Assembly: GCA_023249815.1 (NCBI GenBank)
Contig: JAHFBX010000032.1
Span: 1-14,563 of the forward strand
DNA from: Candidatus Eiseniibacteriota bacterium
GTDB lineage: Bacteria > Eisenbacteria > RBG-16-71-46
Direction of reading: 5' to 3'
Length of the DNA: 14,563 nucleotides
The position numbers and the translations under genes were made by a program. The notes beneath the pieces were generated by a model, which saw only the letters and a list, made by a program, of their open reading frames with translations, was not told where the DNA came from and did not search any database. This document shows, piece after piece, positions 5,971 through 13,200 of this stretch (its first letter is position 1; each line of letters opens with the position of its first letter).

Positions 5971-6618
5971 TCACTTCTGCAGCGTCCGGATGAAGGCGAT
6001 CACGTCGTGCATCGCCGTGCTGTCCTCGAGCGTGCTCGCCATGGCGGCCATCTGCGCGCCCATGACGTCGTCCGGGTGCGCGCCGCGCATGCCGGACTTG
6101 AACTTCGCGATCTGCGACATCATGTACCAGTCGTGCTGGTGGGTGAGCGGCGGGGCGCCGAGCGCCTCGTTGCCGTTGCCGTCGTCCTGGTGGCAGGTGA
6201 CGCAGATCGACTGGTAGCGCATCCGGCCGGCGGCCGTGTCGCCCATGACCATGGTCGCGGCGGGCACACGGCCGGGCAACGTCGCGACGTACTCGGCCAC
6301 GGAGGCGATGTCGCCGTCGCGGTAGAGCGAGCGCGCCATCGGGCGCATGCGAGCGCCCTCCATGTCGTGCGGGTCCGCGCCGCGCATGGAGGTCTTGAAG
6401 TTATTGAGTTGGCGCTCGAGGTACCAGCGCGGCAGCCCGGCGATCGCCGGCGCCCCGAGCGTCTCGTTGCCGAGCCCGTTCTTGCCATGGCAGGGGAAGC
6501 AGGTGTCGAACACCTGCTCGCCGCGGGCGAGGCCGGGTCCCGGGGTCTGTGCACAGCCGGCGAGCAGCAGAGCGGCATAGCTCGCCGCGAAGAGGAGGAA
6601 CAGCGCCTTCCGGGACAA
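5971..6618 (-). CDS. Diheme cytochrome c lipoprotein (c4-like tandem)
   Basis: A 215-residue exported electron carrier. Residues 1-22 are a lipoprotein signal with lipobox LAGC (C22), so the mature protein should be lipid-anchored on the outer face. Two cytochrome c modules follow, with heme motifs CFPCH (40-44) and CVTCH (139-143). Each is followed by the c4-family pattern of a GAP(A/P) segment, a Trp-Tyr helix (RWYLERQL, DWYMMSQI), then MRGA and a Met-rich patch with likely axial Met ligands (M91/M94 and M190/M193). It probably hands electrons to CuA of CoxB, which has no heme domain of its own. The start is a TTG with GGGAGG 5 bases upstream. The only earlier in-frame ATG (6699) would put 27 charged residues before the signal peptide. 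It is the first gene of the operon. Confidence 0.9.
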   Translation of the reverse strand: MSRKALFLLFAASYAALLLAGCAQTPGPGLARGEQVFDTCFPCHGKNGLGNETLGAPAIAGLPRWYLERQLNNFKTSMRGADPHDMEGARMRPMARSLYRDGDIASVAEYVATLPGRVPAATMVMGDTAAGRMRYQSICVTCHQDDGNGNEALGAPPLTHQHDWYMMSQIAKFKSGMRGAHPDDVMGAQMAAMASTLEDSTAMHDVIAFIRTLQK

Positions 6619-6623
6619 TGTCG

Positions 6624-6629
6624 CCTCCC
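6624..6629 (-). promoter_or_regulatory. Strong ribosome binding site before a TTG start
   Basis: GGGAGG on the minus strand, 5 bases before TTG at 6618. It decides the start of the diheme cytochrome, because the lipoprotein signal begins right at this TTG and no other start codon is near. Confidence 0.75.
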
Positions 6630-6722
6630 TGGGACTGAAAGTGGCACGCGCTCTCGAGCGCAGGTCGTGGGATTCCCGCCCCAAGCCCGAGCGAGACATC
6701 CTGTGACCGGTCCAATCCGCCG

Positions 6723-6752
6723 CTTATACATGAATTGACGTCGCTCGGGCAA
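6723..6752 (-). promoter_or_regulatory. Candidate sigma-70 promoter of the oxidase operon
   Basis: On the minus strand TTGCCC (6747-6752) and TATAAG (6723-6728) are separated by 18 bases. They match the -35/-10 consensus at 4 of 6 and 5 of 6 positions. Transcription would begin near 6716, giving a leader of about 100 bases before the TTG start. TATAAG stands out as AT-rich in a GC-rich region. No experiment supports this; it is a pattern call. Confidence 0.45.
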
Positions 6753-6977
6753 CCCCGCGCGCGGCCAAACCCAAGCGGTGAAGGCAGTAAGCCATGCGGC
6801 CGCCGGGCACGGTGCGGCTCGAGGCCTGCCCGCGGTCCGATTCGTGCGTGTGTCTGTCCCGAATCTGGATTCCGGGACGTCATCTTCGACGCGGAGCGTC
6901 CCCGCGAACGCAGCGCGAATGCGGCGCGAAGCCGTGGGTTCCGTGCTTGAGAGGACGCTGGGGACCGTGTCCGTAGT

Positions 6978-7004
6978 CGTCAGGCGTACCCCGAAAGCCT
7001 GACG
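6978..7004. repeat. Inverted repeat, 8-bp perfect arms, 11-base loop
   Basis: CGTCAGGC (6978-6985) and GCCTGACG (6997-7004) are exact reverse complements. No T-run follows on either strand, so an intrinsic terminator is unlikely. A dimeric regulator site or an RNA hairpin in an upstream transcript are the alternatives. Confidence 0.5.
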
Positions 7005-7047
7005 TGCTCGCGACTCGGTCGACGACCCTATTGGAGGCTGCGGAAGG

Positions 7048-7061
7048 AATTTCCGGAAATT
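7048..7061. repeat. Perfect 14-bp palindrome
   Basis: AATTTCCGGAAATT is its own reverse complement and is unusually AT-rich for this region. It overlaps the first copy of the 18-bp tandem repeat, so it may be part of the same regulator-binding cluster. Another CGGAA half-site at 7041-7045 pairs with TTCCG at 7051-7055. Confidence 0.55.
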
Positions 7062-7091
7062 ACTGCCGGTGGACCGGAAGTTTCTGCCGGT
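7053..7091. promoter_or_regulatory. Tandem 18-bp repeats, candidate enhancer for a sigma-54 activator
   Basis: Copy 1 is CCGGAAATTACTGCCGGT (7053-7070) and copy 2 is CCGGAAGTTTCTGCCGGT (7074-7091). They differ at two positions and begin exactly 21 bases apart, two turns of the helix, so two dimers would sit on the same face. Each copy is also an imperfect inverted repeat of the form CCGG-N9-CCGG. The pair lies about 130-170 bases upstream of the start expected from the sigma-54 promoter at 7196-7210, the usual distance for an activator enhancer. The response regulator at 7329 is the obvious candidate binder, but this is inferred. Confidence 0.65.
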
Positions 7092-7186
7092 CGCCTGACT
7101 CGCCTGCGACGAGGTCCCGATCGGGCGACCCGCTCGCGGCGACAGGGCTGCGCATTCGCTTGCGCTTGGAACGGCTCGAATTGTGC

Positions 7187-7202
7187 CGTGCCCCATGGCA
7201 CG
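7187..7202. repeat. Inverted repeat overlapping the -24 element
   Basis: CGTGCC (7187-7192), spacer CCAT, GGCACG (7197-7202): perfect 6-bp arms. The right arm is the -24 element of the sigma-54 promoter. It may be chance, given the GGCACG of the promoter itself, or a repressor site. Confidence 0.4.
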
Positions 7203-7210
7203 CCCATTGC
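7196..7210 (+). promoter_or_regulatory. Sigma-54 (-24/-12) promoter
   Basis: TGGCACGCCCATTGC matches the consensus TGGCACG-N4-TTGC at every fixed position. The invariant GG (7197-7198) and GC (7209-7210) are separated by exactly 10 bases. Transcription should start near 7222, leaving about 107 bases of leader before the response regulator gene. Sigma-54 promoters need an AAA+ activator, and two genes for such proteins lie immediately downstream, so autoregulation is likely. Confidence 0.8.
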
Positions 7211-7328
7211 CCTGTTCCTTCCCCGCTCGTCGGATCACGCCATGGGATGTCGGATCCCCGAACACTCTAGGGAACCGGCGAGACGCGCATGTGGCCGCGC
7301 GAGGAAGCAGCTCCGCGAGGGATGCGAG

Positions 7329-8705
7329 ATGTCCACGATCCTGTGCATCGACGATGAACCGGCCGTGAACGCGTCGCTCGCTCAGGCGCTCTGGGGCATG
7401 GGGCATCAGCCGGTGCTCGCGTCCAGCCTCGAGGCGGGCCTCCGGGCCGCCTCGAGCGAGGCGCCCGCGCTGATCATCTCCGATCATCAGCTGCCGGACG
7501 GCGCGGGGATCGAGCTGCTCGCGGCGTTGCGCAACAGTGGCCTGAACGTACCCGTCATCGTGACCTCCTCCTACCACAGCGTTGAGCAAGCGGTGGAGAG
7601 CATCCGCCACGGCGCGGTGGACTACCTCACGAAGCCGCTCCGCACCGAGGCCATCCGCCTCGCGGTATCCAACGCCCTCGAGCTGGACCGCATGCGCCGC
7701 GTGAACGATGACCACGTTCGGGAGCTGGACCAGCTCCGGGGTTCACGGCACATCGTCGGGCACAGCCCCGCGCTGCGCGCGGTCATGGACGTCATGCGCC
7801 ACGTCGCGCCCACACGCGCCACGGTGCTGCTCGATGGCGAATCGGGTACCGGGAAGGAGCTGTTCGCTCGCGCGCTGCACGAGCTCTCGCCGCGCGCGAA
7901 CCAACCGTTCGTCACGGTGAACTGCGCGGCGCTCCCCGAGGGCCTCGTGGAGAGTTCATTGTTCGGACACGAGCGCGGCGCCTTCACCGGCGCGACCACC
8001 CGCTCGCTGGGAGCATTCGAGCGGGCCCACCGCGGCACGCTGCTGCTCGACGAGGTCACCGAGATGCGGCTCGACCTCCAGGCCAAGCTCCTTCGCGCGA
8101 TCCAGGAACAGGAGTTCGAACGCGTCGGCGGACACCAGACCGTGCGCGTCGACGTTCGCATCGTCGCCACCACGAACCGCGACCTCCGCGCCGAAGTCGA
8201 AGCCGGTCGCTTCCGTCGCGACCTCTACTTCCGTCTCCACGTCGTGCCCATCCAGATGCCGCCGCTGCGTGACCGACTCGAGGACATCCCCGAGCTCGCA
8301 GAGCACTTCGTTCGCAAGATCGCGAGCCAGTTGGGTGTGAGACCCCCTCGACTCTCGTCGGGGGCGATCGAGGCGCTGCGCCGCCGCAGATGGACCGGCA
8401 ACATCCGCGAACTGGGTAACGCGCTCGAGCGTGCGCTCATCCTGTGCCGTGGCGGCGATCTGACCGCCCAGGCGCTGCCCGAAGTGGACCGCGATCCGCC
8501 TTCGCCCGTCCCGGGCGTGCGGCGTCCGAACGACCCCGCGCGCGCGATCGCGACGATGGAAGCGGACGTGCCGCTCGACCTGGCGCTCCTCGAGCACGAC
8601 GCGATCCAACGCGCGCTCGAACGGACCGGTGGCCGCCGGCTGCAGGCGGCGCGCTTGCTCGGCATCAGCGATCGGACACTGCGGAACAAATTGAGGGCCA
8701 GGTGA
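7329..8705 (+). CDS. Sigma-54-dependent response regulator, NtrC family
   Basis: A 458-residue transcription activator with the standard three-part layout. The receiver domain (1-115) has D8/D9, phospho-acceptor D52, T79 and K102. The sigma-54 AAA+ domain (about 141-375) has Walker A GESGTGKE (170-177), the sigma-54-contacting loop GAFTGA (217-222), Walker B LLLDE (238-242), TTN (281-283), arginine-rich RFRRDLYFRL (294-303) and the sensor II region NIRELGNALERA (358-369). A Fis-type helix-turn-helix closes it (425-456, RRLQAARLLGISDRTLRNKL). All motifs are intact, so it should be a working activator controlled by a histidine kinase not found in this window. The ATG at 7329 has GAGGG upstream, and the receiver fold starts at once. 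Longer in-frame starts (from 7188) would lie upstream of the predicted transcription start. It is preceded by a sigma-54 promoter and candidate enhancers. Confidence 0.95.
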   Translation: MSTILCIDDEPAVNASLAQALWGMGHQPVLASSLEAGLRAASSEAPALIISDHQLPDGAGIELLAALRNSGLNVPVIVTSSYHSVEQAVESIRHGAVDYLTKPLRTEAIRLAVSNALELDRMRRVNDDHVRELDQLRGSRHIVGHSPALRAVMDVMRHVAPTRATVLLDGESGTGKELFARALHELSPRANQPFVTVNCAALPEGLVESSLFGHERGAFTGATTRSLGAFERAHRGTLLLDEVTEMRLDLQAKLLRAIQEQEFERVGGHQTVRVDVRIVATTNRDLRAEVEAGRFRRDLYFRLHVVPIQMPPLRDRLEDIPELAEHFVRKIASQLGVRPPRLSSGAIEALRRRRWTGNIRELGNALERALILCRGGDLTAQALPEVDRDPPSPVPGVRRPNDPARAIATMEADVPLDLALLEHDAIQRALERTGGRRLQAARLLGISDRTLRNKLRAR

Positions 8706-8871
8706 GACACGGCGGCGCCGGGTGGATGGCCCGGCGTCCGCCACTGGCCGCCGCGCCTGGGGTCGCTCCCCGGGCGCGGATTGCTTCTTCCTCGCAATCC
8801 CTGATGGCAGCACGCGAGGACAGGTCGAATGAGGGGGCGGGGATGACCGAGATCGGACCGAGAGGGGATCG
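8706..8871. other. Intergenic spacer, 166 bp, with a small hairpin
   Basis: It contains an inverted repeat with 7-bp arms, GGATTGC (8778-8784) and GCAATCC (8794-8800), around a pyrimidine loop. No T-run follows, so it is not a classic terminator. I see no convincing promoter. The next gene may be read from the same transcript as the response regulator. Confidence 0.45.
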
Positions 8872-10131
8872 ATGACCCGTTCCGGCCGCGACGCGCGTCC
8901 TTCACGGGCGCTCGCACCCTCTGCGGTCGTGAGGGTCGTTGCGCAATGGGCGAATCAGCTCCAGTCGGCGCTCGATCCGAGCCACGCGGGCCAGGCGCTT
9001 CTCCCGGCGCTCGCGGCTTCGACGGGAGCGACGCGGGCGTCGGTGATGCTGGTGAACCCGAACACAGGGCGCCTGCGCATCGTGGCCGGCCTCGGACTGC
9101 CGAGCGAATCCGTCGGTCGCGACCTGCCGCCCGCGCCGCGCCGAATCTCGGACTGGGTGCTGCGCGAACGTCGTTCGCTCATCATGAATGGCGAAATCCG
9201 GGACGAGCGATTCGAATCGAGCGGGCCACACGACCGCATCGCCAGCGCGGTGAGCGTGCCGCTGCCGGGTTCCCGCGGCGTGATCGGTGTCCTGAACCTC
9301 TCCCGCGTCGGCACCACGATCCCGTTCACGAACTACGATCTCGAAGGGCTCGAAACCGCGAGCGCCGCCATCGCGGCGATCTTCGAGCGCGTGAACGAGT
9401 TGGCCGTCGCTCGGCGCCATTGGCGTCGCGCGGAGGGCAGGCAGCCGCTCTCCGCGGCCCCCGACGGAAGAGCGGCGAGCTTGGCAATCTCGATCCTGCC
9501 CGGGACCGTGCCATCCCCGGACGTCTGCACTCAGCAGACTCGCAGCGACGGCACGTTGCTCGTCATGATCGCCGAGCCGTTCGGCGCGCCCGTTCCCGCG
9601 CTGCTTGCTGCCGAGTGGCTGCGCGGGATGTTCCACGCCTCGGCGCGACGGGCCTCGGGCGTGGCCGCGCTCGCGGCCGAGATGGATGCGGGGCTTCGCG
9701 AGCACCGTCCGGGCGAGGGCGCGCGCGCCTGGTTCGGCTCCCTCACGACGAACGGCCAGCTCTCGTCGTGCGCCGCTGGCTATCCGCCGCCGTTCTGCCT
9801 GCCCTCGGAGGGCTCCGCGGGCGAGCGGCTGATCGAGGGGGGACCGCCGCTCGGGACTGCGGGCGCGCCCGGGGACTATGAAGCAACCGCGCTTCGCCTG
9901 CTGCCCGGCGATGGGCTGCTCGTGGTGAGCGACGGCGTGCTCCAGGCCACGTCGCTCGCCGGGCACGGCTTTGGGGAACCGGCCGTGCTGGGCCTACTAC
10001 ACGACCTCTGGCCGGGCTCGATCGAGCCGCTCGTCGACGCCCTTACCGAATCCGCCCGGAAGCATGTCGGGCTCGCGGTTCCGACGGACGACCTGCTCGC
10101 GTTCGCGCTCCGCTTCACGCGCCACCGCTAG
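8872..10131 (+). CDS. GAF domain plus divergent SpoIIE/PP2C-type phosphatase domain
   Basis: A 419-residue cytoplasmic signalling protein. Residues about 25-178 form a GAF sensor (ASVMLVNPNTGRLRIVAGLG 56-75, then AVSVPLPGSRGVIGVLNLSR 126-145). Residues about 205-417 look like a SpoIIE/RsbU-type Ser/Thr phosphatase: AGYPPP (302-307, for the usual NAGHNPP), GPPLGT, LLPGDGLLVVSDGV (343-356, metal ligand D354) and TDDLLAFAL (405-413, D406/D407). The N-terminal metal motifs are altered. GGDxYD appears as SPDVCT (D217 kept, the second Asp lost) and GDVSGKG as AEPFGAP (Asp to E235). It may be a weakened or ligand-switched phosphatase. Family members usually dephosphorylate STAS anti-anti-sigma factors; here it sits between a response regulator and a kinase fusion, so it may oppose the kinase. 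AGAGGGG precedes the ATG by 4 bases. Confidence 0.85.
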   Translation: MTRSGRDARPSRALAPSAVVRVVAQWANQLQSALDPSHAGQALLPALAASTGATRASVMLVNPNTGRLRIVAGLGLPSESVGRDLPPAPRRISDWVLRERRSLIMNGEIRDERFESSGPHDRIASAVSVPLPGSRGVIGVLNLSRVGTTIPFTNYDLEGLETASAAIAAIFERVNELAVARRHWRRAEGRQPLSAAPDGRAASLAISILPGTVPSPDVCTQQTRSDGTLLVMIAEPFGAPVPALLAAEWLRGMFHASARRASGVAALAAEMDAGLREHRPGEGARAWFGSLTTNGQLSSCAAGYPPPFCLPSEGSAGERLIEGGPPLGTAGAPGDYEATALRLLPGDGLLVVSDGVLQATSLAGHGFGEPAVLGLLHDLWPGSIEPLVDALTESARKHVGLAVPTDDLLAFALRFTRHR

Positions 10132-10233
10132 AGCAACGCCCGGCCGTTTCCCGGCCACCAGGCGGCCGCGTTACGATGCCGCTGCGCACCCCACGCCGAG
10201 CCGTGTCGTGCCGCCGCGGAGGGACACCCGAGG
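10132..10233. other. Intergenic spacer, 102 bp
   Basis: It is GC-rich and holds a GGCC-N7-GGCC repeat just after the stop. A GGAGGG about 10 bases before the next ATG is the likely ribosome site. I see no strong promoter and no -24/-12 element. Confidence 0.4.
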
Positions 10234-13200
10234 ATGGAACGTTTCGCCGGTCGATTCACGCTGTTGCGCCCGCTCGGTCGGGGCGGCATGGGAAACGTGT
10301 GGCTGGCTCTCGACCGCACGAACGGCGCCGAGTGCGCGCTCAAGCGACTCGAGGCGAACCTGCCGCGATCCGAACACGACTCGCTGCGTCGCGAATTCGA
10401 AGTACTCGCGCGCATTCGCCACCCTTCCATCGTCACGGTGCACGAGCTCGGATTCGCGCCCGACGGCACCCCGTTCTACACGATGGAGTACGTCCCCGGC
10501 GTGGCCGCCGACCAGGCCCTGGGACCCGGGGACTGGCCGGAGTTCTACGCCTGCGCTTCGCACCTGGCGAACGCGCTCGAGGGGCTGCACGCCGCGGGCA
10601 TCGTCCATGGGGACCTGAAACCCTCGAACGTTCTCGTCGTTCGCCATCCCACCGTGGGCGGCGCGCTGGCCGACGTGCGGGTCGTGGATCTTGGACTCGC
10701 GGCGCTTCTGGGAGGCGAGGGCAAGGGGCATCGCGGAACACCGGGATTCGCGGCACCGGAGCTGGTGGCGGGGGCACCGCCTTCGATCGCCTCGGATCTC
10801 TATGGCTTCGGCGCAACGCTGTACGCGCTCGCGCTGGGTTGCGCCGCTTCGGCTCCGGGTTCGCGCGCGAGGCCTCCGCAGGCACGCACCGACGTGGCGC
10901 TGGCGCTCGAGGAATCCGCTGTGGCCGAGCCGCTCGCTCGGCTCGTCCTGCGCTTGCTCTCTCAGGACGCGTCCGCGCGCCCTGCGGACGCCCGCGAGGT
11001 TCGCCTCGAGCTCGAGCGGCTGCATCCCGCCGCGCACCGCTCGCTCACCGAGCGGCTTCGCACCGCGATCCTCGTGGGTCGGCAGCAGGAACTCGCACGA
11101 CTCGAACGCTGGTTGGCGCTCGCACCGGAGGGCCCGCCCATGTTCCTGCTCCTCGGCGAGCCGGGGATGGGCCGTAGTGCGGTGCTCGGCGAGTTCGTGG
11201 TGCGCGCCGCCCTCGCGGGCCATGCCGTCGTCTCGCTCACGACCGCGGGATCCGCACCCGGCGAGGCGGTCCGTGTCCTGCTCCGTCGGTTGGCACTCGA
11301 GGCCGGTGCCGGCACACTCGCGGACGAGCGCAGCGTCTCACTGCTCGCGCGACTCGACGACGCGACACCGCTCAGTGCCGAAGTGCTGACGCACGAGGAC
11401 ACCGTGCTGCGCTGGGCCTCCGCCGTGCACACCAAGGGACGCGTGGTGGTGGTGTGTGTCGACGACGCGGATCGACTGGACGCGCACTCCCGCGCCTTCT
11501 TGCGACGCCTGGCGCTGCACCGCGACGGGGGCGTACTACGCTGGGTGTGGTCGGTTCCCACGGCGAGCGGTCGCATGGCCGAAGAGGACCGGCTGCTCGT
11601 CGAATCGGGTCACTCGGACCATCTCTCGCTCAAGTCCCTGGACCGTGCCGCCACGGAGGGTCTGGTTCGCGCCCGACTGCACGCGGCTCCGCCGCAGGAG
11701 CTGCTCGAGGCCCTGTGGAAACGCGTCGGGGGTCACCCGGGGCTCGCGGTCGAGACGCTGCACGCCGCCGCGGAAGCTGGCGCGATCGTGGACGGCGCGA
11801 CCGGCATCTCGCTCGACCGCGAACGACTCGAACGACTCACGCTGCCAGCCGATTTCGAGCAGGCCTGCCTCACGAAGTTGTCATCGCTTGGGCCGGGCGC
11901 GGCGGCCGCGGCAGCCGCGATGGCCGTATGGGCCGCGCCGCTTGCGGAGATGGAGCTCGCCGCTCTGGAGCCGCGTGCCACGCCGGGCGCGCTCGCCGCG
12001 CTCGAAGGAGCGGGGCTCATCACACGCGACCCATCCGCTCGCGTGAGCCTGCATCCGCCCGGGCTCGCGCGCTCGGTCCTCTCGGGCCTCGAGCCGGAGC
12101 CGCGCGCATCGCTCCATCGTGCGGCGCTCGCGCTGGGAGGGTCCGGACCCTCGCGACGTTTCACCCACCTCGCCGGGGCCGGGCAGGCGGTCGAAGCCCT
12201 GCGCGAGGCCGAGCGAGCGCTCGAGCTGGAGCCCGACATCGCGTTGGCGATCGAGGCGGCGCGTGTGGCGAGCACGCAGGCTCCGGAGATTGCCGCCGCA
12301 TGGGACGAGCGGGCCGGGCGTCTGCTGCTCGAACGAGGGCGGTATCGCGAGGCCATCCCGCATCTGGAGCGCGCGCTCCAGGCGTCAGCCGTTGATCCCG
12401 CGCGCGCTCGCCGGGCGCACGCGCTCTCGAGCGCGTACCTGCGCACGGGCATGCACGCGCGATTGGCCGAGCTGCTCGGCGAGGCGCTGGCCACACCGCT
12501 ACCCGATCGCGAGCGCGCGTTGCTGTTGGCGAACGAGGCGATGCGGTGCTCGTTCGCCGGAGACGCCTCCGGCGCCGAGGCCGCGGCCCGCGAGGCGCTC
12601 GCGACCGCCGAGCGATCGGGCGACGGAGAGGCGGAGTCGATCGCATCGCTCACTCTGGGCGACCTGCGTCGCGTGCAGGGGCGTCTCGGTGACGCCCAAA
12701 CGCTGGCCGAACGAGCGGACGCTGCCGCGACACGAGCAGGCTACGCGCTGGGGCGACTTCGCGGCACGGGCCTACGAGCGCTCACGGCAGCGCTTCGACG
12801 GGATGCCGTCGAAGCCGAGCGCATCTATCGAGCCTCCCTCGCGGAGGCCCGCGAGATCGGAGCGAGGCTCGCCGAACAGGAGTTGGCCGCGAATCTCGCC
12901 TGGGTGCTGGTCGAGACCGGTCGCTGGACCGAAGCGGGCGAGGTCATCGCGGACTCGTTCCGCGTAGCTCTCGAGGAAGGTTGGCCGAGCGCCGTTTCAG
13001 TCTCTCTCGTCAACCTCACGCTCGTTCACGCGCTCACCGGGCGAGTGACGCGCGCCGCGCGCGAGGCGAAGGTCGCGCTTCGCATGGTGCGGAAGCACGA
13101 GCGCGCCGCCGAGGCGTACGGCTGGCGCGCGCTGGCCACGACGCTGCGAGTGACCGGCCGGCCGCGCGCAGGTTTGCGCGCTGCGCGTCGGGCGCTTCAA

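Larger units (their letters stand above)
6619..7328. other. Divergent intergenic region with regulatory structure, no convincing gene
   Basis: About 710 bp separate the divergent oxidase operon and the regulator genes. Short open frames exist on both strands (for example 6778-7002 plus) but show no recognisable domain, and they lack a good ribosome site. The region contains the oxidase promoter candidate, an 8-bp-stem inverted repeat, a tandem repeat pair and a sigma-54 promoter, listed separately. The part from about 6760 to 6970 shows nothing else I can name, apart from a small imperfect palindrome around 6858-6874. Confidence 0.6.

Noticed and set aside
6778..7002. 74-codon plus-strand open frame in the divergent region
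   Set aside because: It has no ribosome site and no recognisable motif, and it lies upstream of the sigma-54 promoter in regulatory DNA.
6120..7715. Long minus-strand open frame running from the response regulator gene through the intergenic region into the cytochrome gene
   Set aside because: It is out of frame with the diheme cytochrome and antisense to the response regulator, shows no motif and has low-complexity composition.
8778..8800. Hairpin with 7-bp arms after the response regulator gene as a terminator
   Set aside because: The arms are short and no U-tract follows, so termination is unlikely.
8726..8875. Possible 49-residue gene whose stop overlaps the start of the GAF/phosphatase gene as ATGA
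   Set aside because: The overlap is suggestive of coupling, but the ribosome site is weak and the sequence is low-complexity with no hydrophobic or domain pattern. Conservation would be needed to revive it.
10147..10177. Possible sigma-70 promoter (TTTCCC ... TACGAT) before the fusion gene
   Set aside because: The spacing of 19 bases and the poor -35 match make it no better than chance.
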